Of a stretch of 64,000 nucleotides of DNA, positions 1 through 9,087 are shown piece by piece; the stretch's first letter is position 1; each line of letters opens with the position of its first letter. The notes under the pieces are model-generated. The model was not told the origin of the DNA, made no database searches, and was given only the letters and a program-made list of their open reading frames with translations. The stretch is from NCBI RefSeq assembly GCF_042683685.1, contig NZ_JBHUOP010000001.1, positions 62,001 through 126,000 on the forward strand. Reading direction: 5' to 3'. Position numbers and translations under genes: made by a program. This DNA comes from Timonella corticicola. Lineage in GTDB: Bacteria; Actinomycetota; Actinomycetes; Actinomycetales; Cellulomonadaceae.

Positions 1-915
1 CAGAATCTCGCGGATATCGCGGCGATGGGTGCGCGTCCAACGTCGCTTGTGGTTGGGTTGGCAATTCCAAAACAGTTGCAGGTGAACTGGGTAACTGAGT
101 TCGCACGGGGTTTGGGTGATGCTGCACGCCAGGTTGGTGCAGCGGTTGTTGGTGGGGATCTGTCGGGTGCTGAACAGATCTTTGTGTCGGTGACCGTGCA
201 CGGGGACCTGGAGGGGCGCGCTCCGGTGCTGCGCTCAGGCGCGCGGGTCGGTGATGTTGTTGCGCTGGCTGGCTGTACGGGTTGGTCAGCGGCTGGTCTC
301 GACGTGCTCTTACGTGGCGGGTTGCCCGAAGATGGCCTCGATGGTTCTCTGTCTACCGCCTCCGCACAGATGGTGGCTCTCGCCCTTCAGTCGTTCCTCA
401 CCCCAACCTCGCCGATTGAACTGGGATCAGTTGCGGGCAAGGCAGGGGCAACAGCACTCATGGATGTCTCCGATGGCCTCATACGCGATGCACAGCGTAT
501 CTGCGCCGCATCGGGAGTCGAGATCGTATTCGACTACGACGCCCTACTCAACGCCGTGCAGGCACCCGTCCACAACCCCAACCTCACCTTCACGGGGCCA
601 CCCACCCAGGAAGTATCGACTCGCGGCGCACTCCCGAAACTTGCCCGCCTGCTGGGAGCCGCGAATGCGGATGAAGTTGACCTGCTCGTCGCCAAGTGGA
701 TGCTGACTGGGGGAGAGGACCATGCACTTCTCGCCACCTTCCCGAGCGAGACGGGTGTGCCCGCAGGATTTGCGACGATCGGGCGGGTCACAGCGTCATC
801 CGTGCCTCCCAGCACTCCCACGGAAACACGACGACCCGCAACGCGCTGGGGCGCGGTGCGGGTCGAGGGAATCGAGTTGGACGCCGATGGCGTTGGTTGG
901 GATCACTTTCGGTAA
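1..915 (+). CDS. thiL: Thiamine-monophosphate kinase (5' end missing)
   Basis: ThiL phosphorylates thiamine monophosphate to the cofactor thiamine pyrophosphate. The reading frame is open from base 1, and the residues before the first ATG (QNLADIAA) already match the family, so the gene starts upstream of the window; the ATG at 25 is internal. Visible family motifs are DIAAMGA, the GGDLSGA segment, DVSDGL and TGGEDHALL, which belong to the AIR-synthase/ThiL ATP-binding fold. The 3' end overlaps the convergent acetyltransferase gene by 13 bp. In many actinobacteria thiL lies near rpmB and recG, as here. Confidence 0.95.
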   Translation, partial: QNLADIAAMGARPTSLVVGLAIPKQLQVNWVTEFARGLGDAARQVGAAVVGGDLSGAEQIFVSVTVHGDLEGRAPVLRSGARVGDVVALAGCTGWSAAGLDVLLRGGLPEDGLDGSLSTASAQMVALALQSFLTPTSPIELGSVAGKAGATALMDVSDGLIRDAQRICAASGVEIVFDYDALLNAVQAPVHNPNLTFTGPPTQEVSTRGALPKLARLLGAANADEVDLLVAKWMLTGGEDHALLATFPSETGVPAGFATIGRVTASSVPPSTPTETRRPATRWGAVRVEGIELDADGVGWDHFR

Positions 916-1415
916 CGGACCTCTAGCAGGTGTTCGCCACCGAACTCTTCCAGTTTCTCAACGTTGTCGTACTTGAAGTTGTGCCGCTCGTAGAATTTGC
1001 GAGCACGGAGATTCTTCTCGAATACCCACAGGGTCAGTGATACGCCCTCTGGGACGGTTTCGTCGACGGCCTGCATGAGCAGTTTCGCCACGCCAAGGCC
1101 CCAGGCCTCAGGGTCGAGGTACATCGTGTAGAGGGTGCGGTCCCCGGGTTCCGCATCCTCGTCGGGCGATGGGCCAACTGATGCGAAGCCAAGAGCGCGG
1201 CCAGCCGATTCAGCGATAAACACCTGGGTGTCATCCCGGGACAGCACGGTCTGCCATACAGGTACCTTGTCCTGAGGGTCGAGGCTGTTGAGGTAGTCGG
1301 CGGGGACGTAGCCTGCGTATGCCTGTTGCCACGACAGTGTGTGGATACGCGAGATGGTCAAGACATCGATGAGCTCAGCATCTCTGACAACAACGCTTTC
1401 AAGTTCTTCTACCAT
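903..1415 (-). CDS. GNAT family N-acetyltransferase
   Basis: A 170-residue protein with the GNAT acetyl-CoA fold. It has an N-terminal R-x-A-x4-D-V-L-x-I segment, a central strand TLYTMYLDPEAWGLGVAKLL in which W-G-x-G-V-A-x-L replaces the usual R-G-x-G-x-G/A pyrophosphate loop, and a C-terminal A-R-K-F-Y-E-R-H-N-F segment typical of motif B. The substrate cannot be read from sequence. It is convergent with thiL and overlaps its last 13 bases. The start follows the longest frame; a later start is possible because no strong ribosome site is obvious. Confidence 0.85.
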   Translation of the reverse strand: MVEELESVVVRDAELIDVLTISRIHTLSWQQAYAGYVPADYLNSLDPQDKVPVWQTVLSRDDTQVFIAESAGRALGFASVGPSPDEDAEPGDRTLYTMYLDPEAWGLGVAKLLMQAVDETVPEGVSLTLWVFEKNLRARKFYERHNFKYDNVEKLEEFGGEHLLEVRYRK

Positions 1416-1587
1416 CCCTACAGACTGCCACGTTTGCGCACGTGTGTGAAGAGAACGCGTCTGGGTGGGGACATCTTCACTGCATCGTTACAACGGGTAG
1501 ACATGAGGAAGATTCCATTTCTTGTCGGAGTATGGGTAGGGCTTGGCCTTGTGTGTCCCCGATACGGGCCTTCACACTCGTTTCGGT

Positions 1588-1648
1588 GTTGCGGTTCTGT
1601 CGGCAGTGTTACCAGAAAAGATGGGGACACCGACGACAGGACCGTAAC
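1588..1648. repeat. Dispersed palindromic repeat A, copy 1
   Basis: Two 26-nt arms (1588–1613 and 1623–1648) form an imperfect inverted repeat around a short AGAAAAGAT centre. The left arm contains GGTTCTGTCGGCA and the right arm CGACGACAGGACCG. The same architecture with closely similar sequence recurs at 46717–46777, so this is a two-copy dispersed repeat and not a simple local terminator. The rest of the 1416–1740 gap shows no convincing gene. Confidence 0.65.
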
Positions 1649-1745
1649 ATTGACCTATCGCCCCCGAAGGCGGACATGGCAGTGGGTGGGTAGCGCGGCT
1701 GACCGGGGAGGTGGGTGAGCGCGATTGCTTCACTGGACACACAAA

Positions 1746-1772
1746 AAGACCCCCGGCACTGCCGAGGGTCTT
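1746..1772 (-). terminator. Rho-independent terminator of rpmB
   Basis: A stem AAGACCC…CGGCA / TGCCG…GGGTCTT with a one-base loop. Read on the minus strand it is followed by a T run (the plus strand shows ACAAAAA just before it). It lies about 40 bp past the rpmB stop codon. Confidence 0.8.
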
Positions 1773-1813
1773 CTTGAAGATGAAGTGGTGCGGTATCTAG
1801 CCGCTCCTCAACA

Positions 1814-2005
1814 TCAGATGTTGCGAGTCACCTTGCCAGCCTTGAGGCAGGAGGTGCAAACGTTAAGGCGCTTTGGCGCACCGTTGACGATTGCGCGAAC
1901 GCGCTGGATGTTTGGGTTCCAACGGCGCTTCGTGCGCACGTGCGAGTGCGAGATGCTGTGCCCGAAGCTTGGGGCCTTTGCGCAGACGTCGCAGTTAGCA
2001 GCCAC
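1814..2005 (-). CDS. rpmB: 50S ribosomal protein L28
   Basis: A 63-residue L28 of the short bacterial type, part of the large ribosomal subunit. It begins MAANCDVCAKAPSFGH and carries the HVRTKRRWNPNIQ core and a second cysteine pair, CTSCLKAGK. With CDVC these form a zinc-ribbon (C+) version, so this is probably the zinc-binding, non-stress paralogue. The gene is monocistronic on the minus strand, with a clear terminator, and is divergent from the DhaL-domain gene, a conserved actinobacterial arrangement. Confidence 0.97.
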   Translation of the reverse strand: MAANCDVCAKAPSFGHSISHSHVRTKRRWNPNIQRVRAIVNGAPKRLNVCTSCLKAGKVTRNI

Positions 2006-2566
2006 GGTCTCTCCTGATCGTCGTGCACGCCGCGAGGTGCGGCGAAGTCAATTTCAATACTGTTCACACGAAGCAGCATGGACACTTGAACGAACTGTTC
2101 GAAAACGTCGCGACTGCTTCGCACATACCCGAACCGGGCAACCTCACTAGATTAGCGGATATTGACCCACTTACCCAAATTGAGTGCCTAACATCACGGG
2201 ATTCCGCGATCATGAAAACCTGACCGAGGACACTGCTCTTGTTCCATGCGGGTTCTTTCCGCGCAGCCCTGTGCAGCAGTCACCATATTAGCGAGCGAAT
2301 ATGCCGCTCTGGACCGATAAACGGCAAAAACAGTCGTGAAATGAGCCACGTTCAGCACGTTACGTCGCTCGACAGGACGGCGGAGCACTGTCTATGTGCC
2401 AATAAATGTCAGGGGGAGGCGGTAACTTAGTTGGGTATGCGTGGGTGACGAGCCTGCGAGGACACAACCGGTTATGTTGGCCGAGCTGTTGCAGGTGCAT
2501 GTCCTGTGCGAGCGCAGACCCGCATTGCCGCAAAGCTTGGCACGTGTGCGGAGGAATCCTTTCGAT
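2006..2566. other. Divergent intergenic region between rpmB and the DhaL-domain gene
   Basis: 561 bp with no convincing coding frame. The short frames here lack family-like composition. The region must hold the divergent promoters of rpmB and of the gene starting at 2567. An upstream in-frame GTG at 2441 would extend that gene by 42 residues, but the added peptide does not look conserved. Confidence 0.5.
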
Positions 2567-4174
2567 ATGCAGGACAGCAGTCAGCTTGTCTTTGGCTTGA
2601 CGGGTAGCGAACTACTTGGGTGGTTCGACACCGCTGTGCAAGCGTTCGAGGAGTGCCATGACACCTTGAATCGGGCGAACGTGTTCCCCGTTCCCGATGC
2701 GGATACCGGGACAAACATGTTGCTCACAGTGCGTGGCGCCGTACACGGTGCGCGGGAGGCTGATCCACGGCAACCCGCACTCCTGCTCGCTCGTGCGGCG
2801 TACGGTGCGCTTACGCACGCGCGCGGCAACTCGGGCATCATCCTCGCCGAATACTTGGGTGGTTTGGCCCGCAGTGTGCAAGCCACAGCCTTCGCGGAGG
2901 CGGGAACGCAACTCGCTCAAGCCCTCGGTGCGGCGTCGAGCAGCGCCTACGGAGCCGTTGCCCAACCGGTTGAAGGCACGATTCTCAGTGCGGCGCGCGC
3001 TGGGGCGAATGGGGCGCTGGGTGTGGCCGACTCGTCGCCAAGCGAGGTGATCGCGGCCGCAATCACGGGAGCGACCGAAGCGCTGGACCGCAGCCACCTG
3101 GAACTTGAGGTACTTGCCCGTGCAGGTGTGCTCGACGCTGGTGCCTACGGTCTGATCGTGTTGTTGTCCGCGCTCCAGCAGGTGCTGTCGGGCGCGCCGA
3201 TCGTACGGCGCGAATTGGGATCGGCGGTTGTCTCCGAATCTGACGGTTCGGTTCATGCAGACGGCGAATTCGAGGTCATGTGCTTGATTCGAGTCCCAGA
3301 TGAAGCGCTGATTTTCGACGATACGGTGGCTCACACCGCCGCGTTCCGCAGGGTGCTTTCGCAGTTGGGCGAATCCGTTGTCGTGATTGGCGGGGTGCCA
3401 GATTCTGGCGTGACGGTCTGGAGCGCCCACGTGCACACCAATATGCCAGATCAGGCCATCACCGCGTTGGAGTCGGAATTGCCCGGTGTGGTGCTGTCAC
3501 AGGTTGTCGTGCGAAATCTTGAGCGACAGGTGGCCGTTTCTGATGGCTTTGGTGCAGCGGTTCGTCTTGTGGTGTGTGCGTCGGGCCCGTTGCTTGCGCT
3601 CGATCTTGCAAGGGCTGGTGCCGTGGTGTGTGTCGAGCGGGCGCAGGAACTCGGCGTCGCAGATGTTGAACGAGCATTGACTGAGGTGCACGGAGCATCC
3701 GAGGAACACGGCGGTGATCATGAGACTGCTCTTGACGCGGTCGTGATTGTGAACTCGAGTCGGCTGAGCCGGGAACTTGAGAATATGAGCAGGGTTGTTG
3801 GGACTGTTGTCGCAATAGACGATGCACAGGTTGTCGCGGCCACAAGCGCCGTGTTGACGGCGTGGGAGCATGAACCGGAGTTGGCCGCGCAACGCTTGAC
3901 TGAGATAGGCCAAGATTGCGTTGACTCGCTCGTGACGATGCGGGTGGAGGTACTGGACAGACCGCGTCTCGCACCGCTCGTCAACGAGATAGCCGTACAC
4001 GAACGTGGCGTTCCCGTGGTGACCCTGCTGACTGATCGTGACTGTCCACCATCCGTTATCGCTGATCTCACCGACGGGCTTGAACGAGCCCATGCAGATG
4101 CGGAGGTAATCGTTCTGGGTTCCGGAACACTGGGGAACGGACTGACGGCAAGCGTGGAGTGGATCGATGACTGA
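2567..4174 (+). CDS. DAK2/DhaL-domain kinase-like protein (FakA-like)
   Basis: 535 residues from the chosen ATG. The N-terminal DhaL (DAK2) nucleotide-binding domain contains the Mg-coordinating motif P-V-P-D-A-D-T-G-T-N (about residues 40–49) and an HARGNSGIILAEYL helix. The central and C-terminal parts match the FakA architecture (middle domain plus a DegV-like C-terminus). In Firmicutes FakA phosphorylates FakB-bound fatty acids; the actinobacterial role is less clear. I chose ATG 2567 because a GGAGGAA site precedes it and the product then starts just before the conserved FGLTG-x-ELLGWF region. It overlaps recG by 8 bp, so the two are translationally coupled. Confidence 0.85.
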   Translation: MQDSSQLVFGLTGSELLGWFDTAVQAFEECHDTLNRANVFPVPDADTGTNMLLTVRGAVHGAREADPRQPALLLARAAYGALTHARGNSGIILAEYLGGLARSVQATAFAEAGTQLAQALGAASSSAYGAVAQPVEGTILSAARAGANGALGVADSSPSEVIAAAITGATEALDRSHLELEVLARAGVLDAGAYGLIVLLSALQQVLSGAPIVRRELGSAVVSESDGSVHADGEFEVMCLIRVPDEALIFDDTVAHTAAFRRVLSQLGESVVVIGGVPDSGVTVWSAHVHTNMPDQAITALESELPGVVLSQVVVRNLERQVAVSDGFGAAVRLVVCASGPLLALDLARAGAVVCVERAQELGVADVERALTEVHGASEEHGGDHETALDAVVIVNSSRLSRELENMSRVVGTVVAIDDAQVVAATSAVLTAWEHEPELAAQRLTEIGQDCVDSLVTMRVEVLDRPRLAPLVNEIAVHERGVPVVTLLTDRDCPPSVIADLTDGLERAHADAEVIVLGSGTLGNGLTASVEWIDD

Positions 4175-6482
4175 AGCGAAGCACATTGCGGAGGAGCAGC
4201 GGGTCGCCCCGTGGACCGACAGCGAATCCGAGTCTGTTCCGTTCATGCACCGTTCGCTGGCCAGGTTGTTGGGCACCCGCACCGCAGCACCGCTTGCCAA
4301 GATGGGGCTCGAAACTGCCGGTGACCTGTTACGGCACTATCCGCGCCGCTATGCCGAACCGGGAACGCTGACGCCCCTTTCCCAACTGCAGGAAGGAGAG
4401 CACGTCACGGTTGTCGCGGAGATTGTGAGCGCCACAGTACGCCATATGCGCTCGCGGTCCGGGGCAATGCTGCAGGCCAAGGTGACCGATGGGCAACAGA
4501 TGCTCTCCTTGACGTTCTTCGCCAAGCGGTCGGGTGTGCTGCGCATGCACGAGGACAAACTCAAACCGGGGCGTACGGGCTTGTTCACCGGAACCGTGTC
4601 CAATTACCGAGGAGAGATACAGCTTGCGCACCCCGACTACCTGATCGTTGGGGTGGACGCCGGCGACGAGGACGAAGCGGTCGCCGCTGCAAGCCGCCCG
4701 ATCCCTATGTACCCCGCAACCGCTGCCGTTCCGACGTGGCGGATTGAACGGTGCGTCGCCACGGTGCTCGGCCAGATGCGACCTACTGATCTGGATGATC
4801 CGCTGCCGGCCTCTGTGCGCGCAGCACGTAGACTCGACACCCTGTTTGACGCGTATAAGAGGATCCACCAGCCCGAGAATGACACTGATTGGCACCGTGC
4901 GCGCAGGCGTTTTCGATACGAGGAAGCGTTCGTGGTGCAGTCTGCCTTGGTCCGTCGCAAGCAGGAACTGAAGGATCTGGTTGCCGTTGCGCGGCCTGTA
5001 CGCACGGATGGGAACTCAATTCTTGCTGCTTTCGAACAGCGCTTACCGTTTGAGTTGACGCAGGGGCAGTTGCAGGTCGGGGAGGAGATCGCGGCGGATA
5101 TCTCCGAAACCCACCCCATGCAGCGACTGCTGCAAGGTGACGTAGGTTCGGGAAAAACCGTTGTCGCACTACGTGCGATGCTCCAAGTCGTCGATGCCGG
5201 AGGGCAGGCAGCACTCCTCGCGCCAACTGAGGTTCTGGCCGCTCAGCATGCGCGCAGTATCGAGGGCATGCTCGGTGACCTCGCGTTTGGCGGGATGCTC
5301 GGTGGAGCGGACAACGCTACCCGGGTAACTCTTCTGACCGGGTCCATGCCGACTGCCGAGAAGAAAAAAGCCCTGCTTGAGGCAGCCTCAGGGCAGGCGG
5401 GTATTGTGATTGGAACCCACGCGCTGCTGAGCGACAATGTACAGTTCGCGGACCTCGGCCTGGTTGTCGTAGACGAACAGCACCGGTTTGGGGTGGAACA
5501 GCGTGACGCACTGCGAGCAAAAGGGAACAACTCACCGCACCTACTCGTCATGACCGCGACCCCCATCCCACGCACAGTCGCCATGACCGTGTTTGGGGAC
5601 CTGGAAGTTTCCGTGCTCAAGGGCCTGCCCGCAGGGCGCGCACCCGTACAGACCCACATCGTCCCGGCAGACAATGCCGCGTGGATGCAACGGACGTGGG
5701 CTCGGGCACGCGAAGAGATCGATCAGGGGCGCAGAGCCTACGTTGTGTGCTCACGGATCTTCGCCGACGATGATTCGGGCGATAGCGAACCCACCACTGA
5801 CTCTGGATTCTTCGCGGACAGCGACGGCCTCTTCGCCATGCCCGAAGGCCAGAGCGACGGTGAACGGGACCTCGTCTCCGTGACCGAACTCTATGGACAG
5901 TTGGGGGCCATGCCAGTCTTTTCAGGAATCAGCATCGGGATGCTGCACGGAAAGATGAGCTCCGTTGAGAAGGAAGCCGCGATGGCTCAGTTCGCGTCCG
6001 GTGAGATCCAACTGCTCATCTCGACCACCGTGATCGAGGTGGGTGTGGACGTGCCGCAAGCGAGCGCCATGATCATTATGGACGCCGACCGGTTCGGCAT
6101 CTCACAGCTGCACCAGCTTCGTGGACGTATCGGACGTGGTTCATTGCCCGGAGTCTGCCTGCTTGTCGCTCCCATCAAGGAAGAATCCGACGCCGTCGTC
6201 CGACTCACAGCGTTGGCCAGCACAACCGACGGATTCGAACTTGCCGCCACCGACCTTGAACTGCGGCACGAAGGCGACGTTCTAGGAGCCGCCCAGTCTG
6301 GACGCGGCTCAACCCTGCGACTCCTACGCGTCATGCGCGACGCCGATCTGATCGCAATGGCACGCTCGGACGCCGAACAGATCATCGCAGAGGATCCCGA
6401 ACTACGAGAACATGCAACCTTACGTGTCACCATCGACGAATATCTCGACCAAGACACCCAGAAATTCTTGGATCGTTCGTAA
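4167..6482 (+). CDS. recG: ATP-dependent DNA helicase RecG
   Basis: A 771-residue superfamily 2 helicase that remodels stalled replication forks and Holliday junctions. The N-terminal wedge/OB domain contains the conserved RYAEPGTLTPLSQL segment. The helicase core shows Walker A GDVGSGKT (residues 324–331), the RecG-specific DEQHRFG box (from about residue 436), TATPIPRT, and a second RecA lobe with TTVIEVGVDVPQA and QLHQLRGRIGRG. The length is slightly above the common ~700 because of an acidic insert around residues 530–560 (DDSGDSEPTTDSG). It is the second gene of the DhaL–recG–rsmD run. Confidence 0.97.
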   Translation: MTEAKHIAEEQRVAPWTDSESESVPFMHRSLARLLGTRTAAPLAKMGLETAGDLLRHYPRRYAEPGTLTPLSQLQEGEHVTVVAEIVSATVRHMRSRSGAMLQAKVTDGQQMLSLTFFAKRSGVLRMHEDKLKPGRTGLFTGTVSNYRGEIQLAHPDYLIVGVDAGDEDEAVAAASRPIPMYPATAAVPTWRIERCVATVLGQMRPTDLDDPLPASVRAARRLDTLFDAYKRIHQPENDTDWHRARRRFRYEEAFVVQSALVRRKQELKDLVAVARPVRTDGNSILAAFEQRLPFELTQGQLQVGEEIAADISETHPMQRLLQGDVGSGKTVVALRAMLQVVDAGGQAALLAPTEVLAAQHARSIEGMLGDLAFGGMLGGADNATRVTLLTGSMPTAEKKKALLEAASGQAGIVIGTHALLSDNVQFADLGLVVVDEQHRFGVEQRDALRAKGNNSPHLLVMTATPIPRTVAMTVFGDLEVSVLKGLPAGRAPVQTHIVPADNAAWMQRTWARAREEIDQGRRAYVVCSRIFADDDSGDSEPTTDSGFFADSDGLFAMPEGQSDGERDLVSVTELYGQLGAMPVFSGISIGMLHGKMSSVEKEAAMAQFASGEIQLLISTTVIEVGVDVPQASAMIIMDADRFGISQLHQLRGRIGRGSLPGVCLLVAPIKEESDAVVRLTALASTTDGFELAATDLELRHEGDVLGAAQSGRGSTLRLLRVMRDADLIAMARSDAEQIIAEDPELREHATLRVTIDEYLDQDTQKFLDRS

Positions 6483-6500
6483 AGCGTTTAGACTCTTTTG

Positions 6501-7088
6501 GTGACAAGAATCGTTGCCGGCACCGCTGGCGGAAGAGCCCTCAAAGTCCCACCGAAGGGAACCCGCCCAACAAGCGAACGCGTGCGCGAGGCGATCTTCT
6601 CCCGGCTCGACCACTATGACGTGCTCGAAGATGCACAGGTGCTCGACCTTTTCGCAGGTAGCGGGGCGCTAGGGCTTGAGGCAGTAAGCAGGGGAGCCCG
6701 CGGTGCTGTGCTCGTTGAGGCACACCGGGCCGCAGCACAGATCTGCCAGAGCAACGTGACGATCCTTGGCTTCGAGAATGTAGCAGTCGTGCAGGAAAAG
6801 GCCGAGAACTATGTGACACGGGCTCAACCGCGCCCGTGGGATGTCGTGTTCCTAGACCCTCCGTACGATTTCTCGGACGAATCCCTTACCGCGATCCTCG
6901 CGAACCTCGAAGCCACCATGCATGAGTCGGGGGTGGTCGTGGTTGAGCGTTCAAGTCGTAGCCCTAAACCAACCTATCCGGCCTCGTGGCGGCTTATCAC
7001 GGAGAAGAACTACGGCGAAACCACCGTGTTCTACTACGAACCGGACCTGCCAGACCCACACACGGGCTCCCAACCGGTCATCGACTGA
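6501..7088 (+). CDS. rsmD: 16S rRNA (guanine(966)-N2)-methyltransferase
   Basis: RsmD methylates G966 of 16S rRNA using SAM. The protein opens TRIVAGTAGG, as RsmD proteins do, and carries the SAM-binding motif LDLFAGSGALGLEA and the catalytic DPPYDF motif (family D/N-PP-Y/F). GTG 6501 gives the usual N-terminus; a TTG one codon upstream (6498) is the longest alternative. It sits 18 bp after recG. The usual downstream partner coaD is about 2 kb away, separated by an unknown gene and an acetyltransferase. Confidence 0.95.
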   Translation: MTRIVAGTAGGRALKVPPKGTRPTSERVREAIFSRLDHYDVLEDAQVLDLFAGSGALGLEAVSRGARGAVLVEAHRAAAQICQSNVTILGFENVAVVQEKAENYVTRAQPRPWDVVFLDPPYDFSDESLTAILANLEATMHESGVVVVERSSRSPKPTYPASWRLITEKNYGETTVFYYEPDLPDPHTGSQPVID

Positions 7089-7154
7089 ACATACCTCAAA
7101 CTGTCTCTTCCACCATGCTTCATACTCGCTGGGGCCAAATTCTCCCGGGTACGT

Positions 7155-7337
7155 ATGTTTTTAGGAGGCAGGTGGACGAAAAATGCCCCAACGATTATGA
7201 GATGGCAAGATCCACAGAGCGGCTACGTTCCCTTTCCGCTCGGGCACCCCACGGCTGACGCAGCCTATCCGCCCGGGAGCCCTTCCGCTCAGACGCCCCT
7301 TCGCGTAGACCCCTACCGTTACTTGGCCGAGCGATAA
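7155..7337 (+). CDS. Possible small proline-rich ORF
   Basis: A 60-codon frame (an alternative ATG at 7197 gives 46 residues) ending 7 bp before the GTG of the next gene. The C-terminal half is rich in Pro, Tyr and Arg (for example AAYPPGSPSAQ). An AGGAGG element at 7163–7168 is nearby but fits none of the in-frame starts well. It may be a real leader or small protein, or chance; there is no family match I can recognise. Confidence 0.2.
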   Translation: MFLGGRWTKNAPTIMRWQDPQSGYVPFPLGHPTADAAYPPGSPSAQTPLRVDPYRYLAER

Positions 7338-7344
7338 TGAACGT

Positions 7345-8208
7345 GTGACGATCAACAAACTCGACGCCCGTCTTGAAGCCCAGTACTGGCCCAACACGCA
7401 CCGGCGCATGGCTTCAATCGGCCTGCTCAAGGCTTTGTTGGTTGATGGCGAACCCCTCTGGACTCGGGTCGCCAAGGAAACTTGGGGTCAGTGGTTAATC
7501 GCCTCGTGGCTCGGACAATATACCAATATCCAAACCCCTGAGGAGTTGGTAGTAGCGCAGGAGAACTCCCAAGGGGAGTTTTCCCTGGGGCTCGGGGGAA
7601 TGTCGCTAGCCTATGGTGCCAGTCCTGGGTATTTCCCCTATGACAAGATCCCCCTGCTGACGTGTTTTTGCGGCGATGAACTGTGCAGCTATGTGGCGTG
7701 CACCGTTACCTTTGAGGCCGATTATGTGACCTGGAGCGGCTTCGGTTGGGTGGGGCCTGATTATGAAACTGAAGATGAAACCATCGGCTGGGCGTTCTCT
7801 CCGCTACATGACACGGACCTTCTTCGGTTCGATCAAAGCCAGTACCACCAGACACTCCAGCACTGGCTCAACCAGCCCACGCCGGAGCTCTGGGATGCTG
7901 AGGCTGCTCGACGGGCAGCACGCAACGGGCTCTTCGGCCAAGGAGTTGTTCCGCGGCTGCGTCGCAGAAGATTCCCGGACGAGTTAAGGCAACGCTTGAC
8001 ACGCGCGCTATACGAGATCGACCCCGTGCGTTTAAGAGAACTTGCCTACGTCGATCCCACGTTCTACGACAACCTTGAGGGAGACTTCTGGGCGCGCGGA
8101 TACCGGGCCTACCTAAAGAACCCCGAACGGACGCTCACCGCGGCACTCGAATACTGTTTCCGGCTGCCCGTTGACCGCGAACGCATCGCCCGGGTGGTTC
8201 GAGACTGA
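7345..8208 (+). CDS. Conserved-looking protein of unknown function with a cysteine cluster
   Basis: 287 residues from GTG 7345; not recognised as a known family. It is soluble-looking, with no signal peptide or membrane segment. The middle holds a compact cysteine group, C-F-C-G-D-E-L-C-S-Y-V-A-C (about residues 111–123), that could bind a metal. It is followed by a Trp/acid-rich segment (TWSGFGWVGPDY) and a basic RRLRRRRFPDELRQRL stretch, and the C-terminal third is helical and charged. It stands between rsmD and a convergent acetyltransferase. Codon use resembles its neighbours, so it looks like a resident gene. Confidence 0.75.
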   Translation: MTINKLDARLEAQYWPNTHRRMASIGLLKALLVDGEPLWTRVAKETWGQWLIASWLGQYTNIQTPEELVVAQENSQGEFSLGLGGMSLAYGASPGYFPYDKIPLLTCFCGDELCSYVACTVTFEADYVTWSGFGWVGPDYETEDETIGWAFSPLHDTDLLRFDQSQYHQTLQHWLNQPTPELWDAEAARRAARNGLFGQGVVPRLRRRRFPDELRQRLTRALYEIDPVRLRELAYVDPTFYDNLEGDFWARGYRAYLKNPERTLTAALEYCFRLPVDRERIARVVRD

Positions 8209-8268
8209 ACCCTGAGTAACGCAAGACCGGAACACCTTCTACTCAGGCATCCCGCCGCACAAACACAA

Positions 8269-8306
8269 ACGGCTGGAACCGCAGGCGAACCTGCGATCCC
8301 AGCCGT
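8269..8306 (-). terminator. Terminator-like hairpin between convergent genes
   Basis: A stem ACGGCTGG…CCAGCCGT with an inner CGCAGG/CCTGCG stem. On the minus strand it follows the acetyltransferase stop and is trailed by TTTGTGTTTG, fitting a terminator for that gene. The motif ATTGCCGACGA (minus strand, 8319–8309) lies between the stop codon and the hairpin. Confidence 0.7.
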
Positions 8307-8325
8307 ATCGTCGGCAATCAGAAAA

Positions 8326-9027
8326 TCAGTCGATGAACCCAACCGGAACCTGATCCAACTCATCAGGCTCAAACAGCCGCACCGAATCCCCGGCAACTGA
8401 CTCCTCAACCCGCAGCGACGGTGCGAACTCGGGGTCGCACGCCTCCACGAGTTCGCGGCGCAAAGCGGCGCGCAACGGCCACGCAGCGATCAGGTTTTCA
8501 CCCACATAGGTTTCAGGAGCAACCCACAGGGTCACAAGCATGAGCGCTGGAACGGGAGGCTCGCCCTCGCGGATGGATGGTTGAAAGTATGGGATATCCA
8601 AAATCTTGCCGCCATGCCGCGCATAAAAACGCAGGCGCTTGGCTGGATCGCCGTGCTCCTCGGATGGAGCGTGATAGGTGGGGTGCTCGACCTCGGCCAT
8701 GACGATGGTCGGGTTGAACAACTCGCGCCACGCCTTGATCGAATAATCCAGCAGAGCACCACCAACCCCGCTGCCGCGCAGGCCGGGCTGAAGCGCGAGG
8801 TACAGCAGGAGCATGACGCCCTCTTGGGTTGGGGTGGTGCCAACTGCGCCAGCGATGATCTCGTCGTCTTTTACGGCCCCGATTACGTGCAGGTAATCGT
8901 TGTTGCAGGACTCGACGAACTCCTCAAGATCAACAAGCTCCGTGGGCGGGAAGGACGGCGCAAGCACGGAGTTGTAGAACTCCGTGAGTTGTTCTGGCGA
9001 TTCAAGTACTTGAAGCGAAAAACCCAT
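8326..9027 (-). CDS. GNAT family N-acetyltransferase
   Basis: A 233-residue protein with a GNAT core: the strand GVMLLLYLALQPGLRGSGVGGALLDY includes the acetyl-CoA loop R-G-S-G-V-G-G, followed by a KRLRFYARHGGK segment corresponding to motif B. The C-terminal ~70 residues are an extra region (WVAPETYVGENLIAAWPL onward) beyond the minimal GNAT domain. The substrate is unknown. It is divergent from coaD, with 60 bp between the starts, and convergent with the unknown gene at 7345. Confidence 0.85.
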   Translation of the reverse strand: MGFSLQVLESPEQLTEFYNSVLAPSFPPTELVDLEEFVESCNNDYLHVIGAVKDDEIIAGAVGTTPTQEGVMLLLYLALQPGLRGSGVGGALLDYSIKAWRELFNPTIVMAEVEHPTYHAPSEEHGDPAKRLRFYARHGGKILDIPYFQPSIREGEPPVPALMLVTLWVAPETYVGENLIAAWPLRAALRRELVEACDPEFAPSLRVEESVAGDSVRLFEPDELDQVPVGFID

Positions 9028-9087
9028 GCGTCCATCATGACGTGTTTGCGCCGGAAAATCACGCCCGGCCCACCAAGGTGTACTACC

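Noticed and set aside
2441..2566. Upstream GTG start for the DhaL-domain gene
   Set aside because: The added 42 residues are not family-like, and ATG 2567 has its own GGAGGAA site.
2612..3436. Long antisense frame opposite the DhaL-domain gene
   Set aside because: It shadows a strong sense gene, has His/Arg-rich random composition and no ribosome site.
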